This document shows positions 46,103-57,110 of a stretch of DNA of 64,000 bases, one piece after another. Within the stretch, counting starts at the first letter, position 1. Every line of letters begins with the position of its first letter. Under the pieces are notes generated by a model. That model worked only from the letters and a program-made list of their open reading frames with translations. It searched no databases and had not been told where the DNA came from. Location: assembly GCA_002914805.1 (NCBI GenBank), contig JXTB01000193.1, positions 476,475 to 540,474 on the forward strand. The letters run 5' to 3'. The position numbers and the translations under genes are program-made. Source of the stretch: Parasponia andersonii. Its lineage: Eukaryota > Streptophyta > Magnoliopsida > Rosales > Cannabaceae.

Positions 46103-47925
46103 AGGAAGGAGTTATCGTATATCCTTCCAAGATAGAGGCAGTGAACAATTGGCCTGCACCCAAAATTGTGACTAAAGTAAAGAGCTTTCTGGGATTAGTC
46201 GACTATTACCAAAGATTTGTAGAAGGATTTTCAAAGCTCACTGCACTCCTCATGACCCTTACGAAAAAAAGGGGAAGAAAAGCAAATGGATAAAAAAGTG
46301 TGAAGAAAGCTTCTAAGAGTTGAATAATAGGCTTAGTAGTGCACCTATACTTACCATCCCATCAAACAAAGGATAGTTTGACATTTCTAGTGATGCATTG
46401 AAGCTGGAACTAGGAGTAGTACTAATGCAAAATGGAAAGGTCGTGGCTTATGATTCTCGACAACTAAGGGAGTATGAAAAAACTACCTAACTCACGATCT
46501 TGAACTTGCTACTGTAGTATTTGCTCTCAAACTTTAGAGACACTACTTATACGGGGCTCAATGTCAAATTTACACTGACCATAAAAGCCTGAAGTACATA
46601 TTCACTCAGAAAGAGTTGAACATGAGGTAGTGTAGATGGCTTAAGTTAGTGAAGGAGATATTGATAGAAGCTCATACCACTCCTCACTCTATCCATCCTG
46701 GTACTATAAAGATATATAGAGACTTAAAGATGCATTACTAGTCGCCTGGTATAAAGAAAGATGTGGTTGAGTTTGTAGAGTAATGTCTCACGTGCCAATA
46801 AGTTAAAGTTGAGCATCAAAGACCCGTTGAGAAATTAAAGTCATTGAGCATACCCTAGTGGAAATGGAAAGAGATTGCTATGAATCTTATTGTTGGACTT
46901 CTTAAGACAACTAAGGAACATGATACTATTTGGGTGCTTGTAGATAGATATGCCAAATCGGCTCATTTTCTTCTGGTTAGAATAACCTATAATTTGGACT
47001 AGTTTACTTGGTTGTATGTTATGGAGATTGTGAGACTACATGGTGTTCCAAAAATTATCATTTATGACCAAGATTCTAGATTTACTTCAAAATTTTAGAG
47101 GAGTGTCCAAGAGGCAATGGGTACAAAATTGGCATTTAGTACAACTTTTCATTCTCAAACTGATGGGCAATCAGAGAGAACTATACAAACCCTTGAAGAC
47201 ATGCTCAAAGCTTGTGCGTTGAATTTTTATGGATCTTAGAGCAACTACCTACCACTAATAGAATTTGCTTACAATAATAGTTACCAAGCTTCCATTGAAA
47301 TGCCCCAATATAAAGCATTATATGGAAGAAAGTACAAATCTCTTATTCATTGGAATGAGATGGTGAAGAGAAAATTTCTGGGTCCAGAATTAATAACAGA
47401 GACAAATTGGCAGTAGATATTAGTTGCTCAAAGTAGATAGAAACATTATTCAGATCCTTAAACAAGAAAACTAGAATTTAACGTTGGAGATAAAGTACTC
47501 TTGAAGATTGTTCCCATAAAAGGAATAATGAGGTTTGGGAAGAAAGGAAAACTAAGTCCCAGATATATAGGTCCTCTTGAAATACTCGACAAAGTTGGAG
47601 ATGTTGACTATAGACTCGCTTTGCCACCTTCATTGTCGAACGTACACAATGTATTTTATGTCTCTATGTTAAGAAGGTATATTTCAAATCCTTCATATGT
47701 TCTGAATTATAAACAATTAGAGCTAAGTCAAGACGTGAGTTACGAGGAACATCTAATGAAGATTTTGGATACAAAAGAAAAGGAACTTAAAAACAAGAAA
47801 ATCCCTTTGGTCAAAGTACTGTAGAAGAACCATGAAGTGAAAAAGGTCACATGGGAAAGAAAAAAAGAGATGAAAATTAAGTATCCACACTTATTTAGGT
47901 AAGCGAATTTCAAGGACTAAATTTT
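46103..47925 (+). pseudogene. C2 pol fragment: RT end, RNase H, integrase, chromodomain
   Basis: The plus strand carries the same part of pol as C1: KEGVIVYPSKIEAVNNWPAP, FLGLVDYYQRF, a shortened RNase H (part is deleted near 46,640), an integrase zinc finger (HTTPHSIHPG ... CLTC), and a core with the first Asp changed to Asn (MNLIVGLL), the second kept (YDQDSRFTS) and the Glu kept (TDGQSERTIQ). Then come SPRYIGPLEILDKVG, FYVSMLRRYISNPS and a chromodomain block ending KYPHLF. About ten stops are visible. It is joined head to head with C1. Confidence 0.8.
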
Positions 47926-47928
47926 ATA

Positions 47929-47941
47929 AGGAGGGGAGAAT
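47929..47941 (+). other. C2 polypurine tract
   Basis: AGGAGGGGAGAA lies a short distance after the chromodomain end and directly before the LTR start. This is the classical arrangement at the 3' end of Tekay/Del-type chromoviruses. Confidence 0.8.
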
Positions 47942-50916
47942 TGTGGTGCCCAAGATTCGTAAATGCATAATAAGCCAGTAATAAACATGTTCTAATTGCA
48001 TATTAGGCATCTATAATACATTAATACCATTTTCATAATAACATGATCATTCATTATATTATCTGTATTTGCATACATGTTATTACAGTAGTACTTGTTG
48101 AAGTGTCCCAATGCAGTGTAAAGGTTCAATATCCTCAGACTGAGAACTTGGTATGCTAAAAGAATAAAGAATATATTTATAAAGGCAATACTATGTGAAC
48201 ATATATTAAGGTCATACTTGTTGATAACTTGGTCAAATAGTAGCTTTTCGGTAAAATGCATTTTTTATGCATTTCAGAGCCAAACTCACAGCACGTTTAA
48301 CACATCAAATAACTTTGATTTAATATTTAGGGCTCATTTATAGAATTTTATTTGTTGGTTCTAGGTAAGTACGAGGTGGCAGTCATTGTACTGAACTGTG
48401 TTTAATTATACTAAGCCAGCTTAGATTCAGTTTAATCACGTAATGTCATCTTTGTGCATTCTAAAAATTAGGCATTGATACTATGTTTGTATTATTAATT
48501 GGAGTCTAGTTGACTTATTTTTATGTTTACTAATTGGTCATGGGACTAGGTTTAACTAGATTATAATAAGATTGGCCATATAGGATTATAGGTCAAAGTA
48601 TGATTAGTTTTCATTTTCTAAGCTAGGTTTCACAAACTTTGGTTACACTTAGATGTATAGCAGTGACCAGCAATATGATGACTATGCTAAGGATGTTTTA
48701 GAACTTGACACATGTAAAGTAATGTGAAAAATACCAAAAATACTCCTTAGAAATTAAGTTATGCCTTTTCTTAACCATTAAGTATTGATTTTGGACAAAA
48801 TATAGTCATTCTCTTTTTCTTTCTTTCCAGCCATGACCTGAACCTCTCTAACTCACTTATAGACTTCTCTCAACTTCTTTTAGCTATATCCAATAGTTTT
48901 CAAGTGGTAGAACTCAAATTGGAGCTCTAGAAAAACAAGATAGATCAAAACTAGTCAAGGTAATTCTACTAGTTCTTCTTCTTAGGTCTTTTTCTTTAAT
49001 TTCAATTATCCACTTGCCACCACTTAAATAATAGTTCTTTCAGGTCTTCTTGAGTCCTAAAATCTAATTTTAGGCCTTGGAAATCAGTTTGGTGGAGGTA
49101 GAAGGAAAGAGCTTCAACAAAAGCTCAAACTAATGAAGGTAAGGTTTAGGTGGGAGCTTGAATTTGTAGTGAACTTTTTTTTGTTTCAGCTCTTAAACCA
49201 AAGCTATTATTTGATAAATAATGGTCCTATAAACCCTTATATATTACTAGAAATATAAAATTTAGGTAGAGGATTAAACTTAAACCTAAGGCCTCAAAGT
49301 TTGCTATTTATGGATTTAAGTATTTTCGTGTGTAATAGATTAAATTTTTCATATTTGTAATCTGATTTCTTAAACTCGAATTGTATATTTTGTTGATCCT
49401 ATCCATTATTACACTCAGTTGATGGCTGGTAGTGATGGTACACTAGTGTAAAAGTGTGTTTAAACTTTGTGTAAATTGAAAGGAATTCAAGTCCACTTTG
49501 GTCGTTCTAAGTGATCCTCTTAGATATGTATATATAGAAATTAGATTATAAAATATTATTGTAGGTTTAAAACCATGATTTTAATAATGTGGAATGTCCT
49601 AGACTGGCACCATTTAGAGGTAAATGGACTAGTTATACAAAATGATGTGCCATTTTGAATCATTTTTGTGCTATTGAACTAACATTCATATTTTAATACT
49701 TTTGAACAGTTTTTCAATGCTAGTTATTGGCTGCTAAGTACCTTAAGTGATTTGTATACTTTTGAGTCATTTTAAGATCAAGTTTCCCAAATTGGTAAAG
49801 TCCCAAATTAGTATAGGTTTTGATTTCAGCCTTGTTCAAGTATCTTGATGTATTCTTTTAGCAAAATGTGCATATTGAATAACTGTAATTTATGACAGGT
49901 GATTAGCACACCAATCTCTAGAGGATATTGATCCTTTCCACTTTTAATTTCTATTCAGGACATGAGGTAAGTAAAGACTTACAATTGCGTCATAAGAATT
50001 ATATAGAAGATGTCATTATGTGAAGTTTACTTATTCTTGAAAGTTATGAAATGGTATGTGCATAGCACATCTTGCATACAAATTGAGAATTTCACTACAG
50101 AATATTTAAAGGTAAGTACCATTGTACCAATTTTATAAGATAAGTTTTAATTACAATTGCTAGTCTGTCGGAGCTAGGTAGGCAAGTCTGTTGATGCAGA
50201 CTCTCCTATTGAAGTGGGACTTGTGGATCTTATGATGTGTTTTGTTGAAGTGAGACAATACTAGCACAGTGTGGGATGTCCCTTTGATGACGGAAGTTTT
50301 AAAAAACCTCACACGACAGTGGCACCTTATTTTTACTCTTGACCAGAGTGTCTATCCAATGTTATCACGATCTATTGACTTACGGGACAAGCAATGTGCT
50401 AAGGAGCCCAACTATAAATAATTTTAAAGGAAAATACATAGACTCAAATGTTTAAGAAAGAAAAGGGTACAATGGAAACTTTTTGAGATTTTAAAGTATT
50501 TATAAGCATATATAGTTTTTACTTACTGAGCTTTAGCTCATTTTAGCTTGTGATACAGATGAGGATGCACATTTTGATATTAACTAGCTGGTTGCCTGGC
50601 TTACCTTTTTTCGCCATAATAATCATACAGATGTGGACGAGCTTGACCTATAGGCGATGTTTTTTTGTGTTGAGATGTTTTGGTATAATATAAATACTAC
50701 TACTAATGGCAAAATATACTAGTGAAAACCCGTTTTGTTTGTACATTTTGTAAAGTCACTTTTAGCAAGTAATGCCTCGTAGTTGCTTTGTCCAAAAGGT
50801 TTGAAAAATTCAAATTTTGCCCACCTTTTTATAAAACAAAAGATAACAGTTAAGAAAGAACAATACTTCATAGTTTGGCTATATAGGATAATACAGTTAA
50901 ACTCGGGGGTGTTACA
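47942..50916 (+). repeat. C2 3' LTR, chromovirus
   Basis: It starts TGTGGTGCCC and ends ACTCGGGGGTGTTACA, about 3.0 kb. Its last kilobase matches 63,016-64,000 in reverse complement (for example TCTGTCGGAGCTAGGTAGGC). The sequence differs from the C1 LTR, so C1 and C2 belong to different families with similar pol. Confidence 0.75.
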
Positions 50917-52712
50917 ATTAGGAAGTAGCTTCAGTAAATATTTAGCATTTGTAAATCATGTACTCCTCGTGGGATCGACACTCTCTTACTCTATATTACT
51001 TGTTGTGACCCGTATAATTTCGGTATTTTGTGTGTTAGAAATAGCCCAACAACTAGCAATATGAACTACTTGTAAATCAAAATCTGTGTACCCAAGAGGT
51101 ATAAGTTCCTATTAAGTCCATAAAAATAGAGTTATCTAGTGCTAATATGACTTAAGTTTTGTTATGTTCTTGTTTATCTTAAGTTGTTTCAATTGTTTTA
51201 CTCGTTGTTTTGATGTTTGCTTGTTTGTTTATATAGAAGAATAAAACAAGTGTATTTAATGTGAATTAGGGTGAACTTATACCTCACAGATGGGTTTTTC
51301 AAATATTTAGTATCGAAATTGAATTTGATACGCACATAACGCAACAAAAATGAGGCAAATCAGAGCTAAAACTATGAAATAGTGCACCTAAGAAGCTGTG
51401 GTGCTAGAATAGTAAAAAAGTGATGCTGAAGCACCAAAAGTGGTGTTGTAGGGCCAACTCTTAGGAAGTTTTAGTGCTATAGCGTTATTTTTATATCCTA
51501 GGTCAATAATTGACGGTTGAGATAAACGTTTTGCTAATATAAAGGTCTAGATTCGGCCTAACTTAAGTTTACACAAACTACCTCTTTAAAACCTTATCTT
51601 TGGGATTGAAAGAGGCATGTTGGGAGAGAGAGAAAGAGAGAGTGGCAGCCATGGAAGGAGAGGAAGAAGAGGAAAAAGAAGAAGGCGACATGCTCCAACC
51701 AATTCTATTTCTTGATTTCTTCCACAACATCGACACTGTAGTTTGTTCTTAGCTTTTTCTTTTTATTTTCTTATGAGCTTTTCTTTGTATTTTCTTTTTT
51801 AGAGAGTAGCATAGTTAATAACAAATCCTAGAGAGAGGATTTAAGGGAGCAAGTACCAAGCTTGGAAGAGGAGCTTGACAACTTCCATAAACATCTTCAA
51901 GCTTTTCTAAGGGGGAATTCTATAACTTTTCTCTCTCTGATTTTTTATTTCTTGAATTCATTGGATTATAATGCTATTGTTCTCAATTTATATTATGAAT
52001 TAAATATTTCTTGTCTACATTTACCATATGAACTAACCTAGTAACTTGTGTTTATTTATTTCTCTCTTCTTTCATTAATCAAATCCATTATTGAGTTATT
52101 TGTTTTGCTTTATGCTTATTGCTTCTATTTAATTGATCGCTAAATAGATTGTTTGATGAAATTTATATGAGATTGGAAAAGAGATTAGAAATTTGGACTT
52201 AGGTAAAATAACATAAGATTACCTACTTTGGGATAAGCTTGCATAGGATAGGAATATACCTATGTGACTTGTGTAACCTCTTTGAGAATTACTAAACTTG
52301 ATGTATCTAGTCAATTTATGTTAGGAGTAACATATTAGCTTGTCTAAGTATTTTCACTTATGTCTTGGAAAAGAGTTTGTAAATATATTTGAATTCTCGG
52401 TTAATAATTCTAGTGGATTAATTAATTTAAGAGAGAAATTGTAAAATAACATGACAAGAGAATGGTTGGAAAATTAATAAACCAAGATATTTTTCTTCTT
52501 GATTTAACTTTTACTCATTTTGCATGTTAGTTTAGTTGCTTTTTTTTTTTTATTTCTTGAAGATCTATATTTTAGTTATTTGGATAAAGTTAGAATTCAG
52601 ATAATTTTAATACTTGGCATTGAATTAGAAATCAATTTATGTGGGTTTGACACTCTTAACTCCTAAATTTATATTACTTGTGACTGTGTGCACTTACATG
52701 GGAGTGTATGAA
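50917..52712 (+). repeat. A: LTR-like stretch of uncertain family
   Basis: The phrase GTGGGATCGACACTCT...TATATTACTTGTTGTGACC at 50,974-51,025 recurs as GTGGGTTTGACACTCTTAAC...TATATTACTTGTGACTGTG at 52,640-52,695. Such phrases are common at the 3' end of plant Ty3/gypsy LTRs. Between them is a stretch of about 1.6 kb with a GCACCAAAAGTGGTG-type direct repeat and a Lys/Glu codon run at 51,650-51,695. This could be one LTR preceded by the end of another. No coding region was identified. Confidence 0.35.
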
Positions 52713-52715
52713 TTT

Positions 52716-53449
52716 TTAATTACACATTCTAACCAATAGTTTCTCTTCAGAATACACAAGCATATAGTCTCTAGTTCTTTGAAGATAATTTAGAATATGC
52801 TTGGTTGCCACACAATATTCTGGTCCTGGGTTTGATTTGAATCTATTAACAACTGTTACTACAAAGCATATATCAGGGTTAGTGCATAACATGGCATATA
52901 CGAGACTTTCCACTATTGAAGTATATGGTATCCTTTTCATGTCTTCTATTTCTTTTGTAGTCTTAGGAGATTACTTTTTTGATAGTTTAATTCCATGTCA
53001 AAAAAGTAACAACCCTGTCTTAAAGTTTTCCATGTTAAATCTAGCCAAGATTTTATCTATATAAGAAGCTTGTGATAAAGCTATAGACTTCTTCTTCCTA
53101 TCACGAATGATTTGGATTTTTAGTACATAACTTGCCTCACTAAGATCCTTCATATCAAATTATTTTGCAAGCCATACTTTAGTAGTTGTCATTGCGCCTA
53201 CTTTGTTTCCAATGTGTAAAATGTCATCTACATAAAGTATGATAAATACCGATTTGCCATTTTTTATCTTCTTATAGATAAAAGGCTTATCTACAACTTG
53301 ATCATATCTATAAGATTTAATCACTTGATCAAATCTTATTATTCCATAATCTAGATGCTTGCTTTAGCCCATAAATAGACCTCTATAAGAGACAGACTTT
53401 TTTCTCATGACTTTTTTCCACAGAATCATCTGGTTGCACCATATAGATG
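52716..53449 (-). pseudogene. X reverse transcriptase (second half) and RNase H start
   Basis: Minus-strand translation shows MVQPDDSVEKSHEK, a catalytic IILYVDDILHIGN box (near 53,222-53,260), KFDMKDL-like text, and the RNase H junction PYTSIVESLVYAMLCTNPDIC with YLQRTRDYMLVYSEE. This is a Ty1/copia polymerase. Frameshifts and stops are present. The sequence is cut at 53,449 by insertion L and continues at 54,997. Confidence 0.75.
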
Positions 53450-54991
53450 TTAGCCCAAGACTGACTACCCAAGATGGGGGTGAATTGAGATTTAAAACTT
53501 TTTAAGAAACTTTTTATCTATGTAAAGCTATAGACTACTATTTTTAGCTTTGAAGCTAAATAGACAATAATAGCAAAAATATATTCTATAATGCCAAGTA
53601 ATTTAGGTACACTAAATATCAAATACTCAATCAAATAGCTTGTAATAAAATAAAGAATATAAGGATAGAGAAAATACAAACTTAGTTTTTATAAGGTTCG
53701 ACAAACACGATAGTTTACCTATATCTCTGGCCCGCAGTAACTTCTTTTAACTTTCCACTATCGAATAAAGATTATGGATTTGACCTACTCTTTTACAAAT
53801 AGAGTAAATTCTTTTTAGGCTCACCCTTATCTTTATAATAGTCTTAATTCTGATTCTATCACGCCTAACCTTGGATTATTTTGACTCTAGTTTCAATCTG
53901 TACCTACACGGATTATTTAGACAATAGTGTAAATCTCACTAACTCATGGATTATTTAGACTTTGGTGACAACCTCACCTACCCTCGGGTTGTTTAGACTT
54001 TAGTAACAACTTCATCTATATCTGGTTGTTTAGACTCCGGTGACAACCTCAACTATGCACAGGTTATTTATGACTCTAGTGCTAACCTCACCTTACACTC
54101 AATGATTTTATGGGAATTAAGAGTGAATACACTTAAGAAATCTCCTCACAAAGTAGTGAATATAATTTTAGCTTAGGAGATTTGAGAACAATGTACTATA
54201 GATACTCTAAGATTGGCTCAATATGATTTGAAAGTTAAAGTTGAGTAAAAGAGAATCTTTACACTTAGAGAAACTGATTGTGCATCAATGTAGGCTCATA
54301 TTCTCATCCTAAGTCGTCAAACTTGGCTCTATTTATAATAATCTTCAAAAACTAGCTATTTTTGACAGTTACTAGTTATCTACCGTAAAAAGTGGTTGAC
54401 CATCCTAAAAAGTGGTTGACCATTATTACTAGTCGTTGTAGTCTAATAGTGACGTTTAGCTCTAATGGTCAAATAGCCAAGCTATATTGTTAACCATTTT
54501 AGGACTAGAAACCATTGATTGGTTTCCTTACTTCCTTTTTTTGTTGATATTTTAAATCCCATTATTTTTCAAATATTTTTAACACTAAAAATAGACTTTT
54601 TGAGGGAATTTTGGCTAGATTAAAAATAATACTTATTTTTAAACTTCTAAAATAAAATGACCATTTTAACTTTAAGATAGTTTAAAAATTCTTTTGAAAA
54701 TATGAGCTAATGCAAAGAGAATCTATGTGCAATAAACTTAATCAAATACAAGACTAGGACATGAAATATACTCTATCTAAATATGGTCTTGTATCTTGAT
54801 TATCCATCTTCAAGCTTGATTCTAATAGGTCCATATGCATCCATCTTCAAACTTAATTCCTTGATCAACTAGAGTTAAAATTTTTAAAGCTATTTCACTA
54901 CACACTCAAATCAAGTCATTAGTACTAAATCAAATGTTTGTTATCTTTAAAATAAGAGTGAATAAGATTAAAATCTTAATTTCTCAATAAC
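53450..54991. mobile_element. L: 1.54-kb insertion in the X reverse transcriptase
   Basis: It is flanked by AGATG on both sides (53,445-53,449 and 54,992-54,996). Joining the flanks with one copy of AGATG makes the copia reading frame continuous, so the boundaries are secure. The ends (TGTTAGCCC and CTCAATAACA, if overlapping bases are counted) share a TGTTA/TAACA inverted pair, as in LTRs. The left end has CCCAAGATGGGGGTGAATTG. No coding frame is present. It may be a solo LTR or a small non-autonomous LTR element. Confidence 0.7.
53871..54100. repeat. 38-bp tandem repeat inside L
   Basis: Six diverged units of about 38 bp each start GG(A/T)TATTTAGAC or GGTTGTTTAGAC and contain GTGACAACCTCACCTA-like text. 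Confidence 0.75.
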
Positions 54992-55430
54992 AGATGCTTT
55001 TGTCAATATTTCCATTAAAAAATGTAGTCTCGACATCTATTTGGTAAATCTTATAATCGAGGGCTGCGACTATAGATAAAAGAATACGAATAGAATTTAT
55101 CATAGCAACAGGAGAGAAGGTTTCTTCGTAATCGATTCCTTAGATTTAGGTATAACTGTTTGCTACAAGCCTTACTTTGAAGGTCTCCTATCTTCCAATC
55201 TATTCCTCTTTTTCACTTATAGATCCATTTGCACCTTATAGATTTTACTCCTTCAGGTACATCTACAAGTTTCTAGACATGATTAGAGTATATGGATTCT
55301 ATCTTATATTTCATGGCCTTTTACCACAAGTTGGCATTAACGTCCTTCATAGCTTCATCATAGGTGAAGGGATCTGCTTTTAAACTTTCATGGATAGTCT
55401 AGAAGAACTCATCTTGCTATCTTTCAGGTT
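54992..55430 (-). pseudogene. X reverse transcriptase (first half)
   Basis: Minus-strand text GIDYEETFSPVAMINSIRIL, ALDYKIYQIDVETTFFNGNI (the first catalytic Asp region) and, upstream, ADPFTYDEAMKDV and SIRCKWIYK are standard Ty1/copia polymerase blocks. Several stops are present. Confidence 0.75.
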
Positions 55431-56120
55431 GTCTTACAAACTCTCCCACTACGATGAGACTATGGAATATTTTGAGATATTTCATTAGTTGGTTGTTGTT
55501 GTACTATGGGCTAAACATTTTGTTCTACAAGAAGTGGTCTACCAGTAGATGGTGCTTGCTATAGAAATGATGGGTTTATGGCTTAAGTCCCATGTAGAAC
55601 ATATTGCTGTAAAACTACCCTTTAAATTAGAGTACTCATAGTTCTTTGACATGACATCATTTCATCAATTAGAGGCATTTCAACATTTGAAATATATGTG
55701 GTTGATGTCTCTCTGGTGATTTCTTCAATAATTACTTTGCTTTTAGGCTTGTAATTCTTCATATAATCCCTTTCTAAGAAAGTTGTATTTGTACTAATAA
55801 ATACTTTGTTGTTAGTTAGACTATAAAAGAAACCACCTCTCGTACTTTTGGGATAATATACAAATATCAGTCTTCTTAAATCCAATTTCATATTTCTTTA
55901 ACACATGAGTAGGACTGCTTTTGTATTCCTAAAACAAGGTTAATAATGATAAGTAATGAACCAAGACAAATAGGGTTCTATTTCTCTTTTCTGTAACACA
56001 ATTCTGCTAAGAAATGATTGATGAGAATTAAGAAAACTTCTAAGGAGAAATCATTGCTTATATCTTGGTGATAACCACCTTCATAAAAGAAAGTTTCTTT
56101 TATGGTCAACGGACCAAGTT
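55431..56120 (-). pseudogene. X integrase C-terminus and linker
   Basis: The frame at 55,622-55,891 reads FVYYPKSTRGGFFYSLTNNK and VFISTNTTFLERDYMKNYKP, the copia integrase C-terminal region. It is followed by a linker with RSGRV and GRPLLVEQN phrases. The catalytic core that should lie upstream is not recognisable, so part of integrase has been lost. Confidence 0.7.
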
Positions 56121-56544
56121 TATTAGTTAAGATATTATAAACTTCCTTTTGTCTATGAGTTTTAATCTTATAACTTATAGATCTAATAGTTTAAAACAAA
56201 TAAAAGGACTTTATTGAATAGCCAAAAATATTTATGCTTCAAAATATTCAAAAAGTAATAATTGTGCTTAAAGTAAAAGAGTACAATCCCAATAAAACTT
56301 AAAAACTCATAAATTGTCTTTTATAAATAAAAGATTCCTTCCACTGCTTTAGCTCTTAGAGTATTCTCTGCTTCCAAGTCCAAGCTATCTTCGACTCCAG
56401 CATTTTAATACCCTACAGAGAGCCACAAACTTTGTTATTACATAAGTATCAATGAAGAAACCATCAGCAATATGTTTGTAAGAAGTATAAATACCTCTCA
56501 TAATTCTCTTTCAAATATATAAAGTCAAAGAGACCTCTTGAATA
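56121..56544. other. Unassigned stretch inside X
   Basis: No coding sequence was recognised. Integrase core and protease would be expected here in an intact copia element. Confidence 0.4.
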
Positions 56545-57110
56545 TCAAGTCCATCCCTTTTTTCTCTTGAGATTTGATTTACCCATGTCAAAATCTTCGT
56601 CTTTAAGTTCTTTCATTTCTCTAATTACACCTATTATATAGTTTAAGATGTATTTTGAATGCTCTAATTTTTCTTTTCGAAACTGATGCCAAGGTATTTT
56701 GAGTTTTTGATCTTGACATTCTTTCTCCATAAATCCAGAATGCTCATTGTCTATCTCTATATTCCCGAGTATGTTGTAAGCTTTGAATCCAACTTCAAGA
56801 TTGTACTTATCGAACTTGTCAATAATACTATCCAATACTTCATTTGGTGATTTTATATTAGGAAATATATCATTAACAATTTTCCTTATGGAATCAAATT
56901 TATGAATATATTTCCTATAAATTTCTATCATATGGCCTACTAAATAGTATTTTACGATTTCATTAGAATTAAAATGCTTAAAGTATTCTTGCTTCTGTCG
57001 ATTATTGAGTATTCTATGATAGGTTGTGGAGGCTTAGTACTCAAGAACCACAAATATTCAGTTCCTTAATCTTTCAATATGGGTATTGTTGATCTAGGAT
57101 CTTTAGACAT
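56545..57110 (-). pseudogene. Unidentified Lys/Glu-rich frame in the gag position of X
   Basis: A 128-codon open frame (56,545-56,931) extends upstream, after one frameshift, toward a possible start at 57,110 (MSKDPRSTIPIL). The protein is rich in Lys, Glu and Ile, with IHKFDSIRKIVNDIFPNIKS and a tail SNLKRKKGWT. It has no signal peptide, membrane segment or recognised motif. Position and strand suggest gag of X, but it lacks the usual copia gag phrases, so it could equally be captured or unrelated sequence. Confidence 0.4.

Noticed and set aside
50783-51064. 93-codon plus-strand frame
   Set aside because: It spans the end of the C2 LTR and the next element, so it is a chance frame across a junction.
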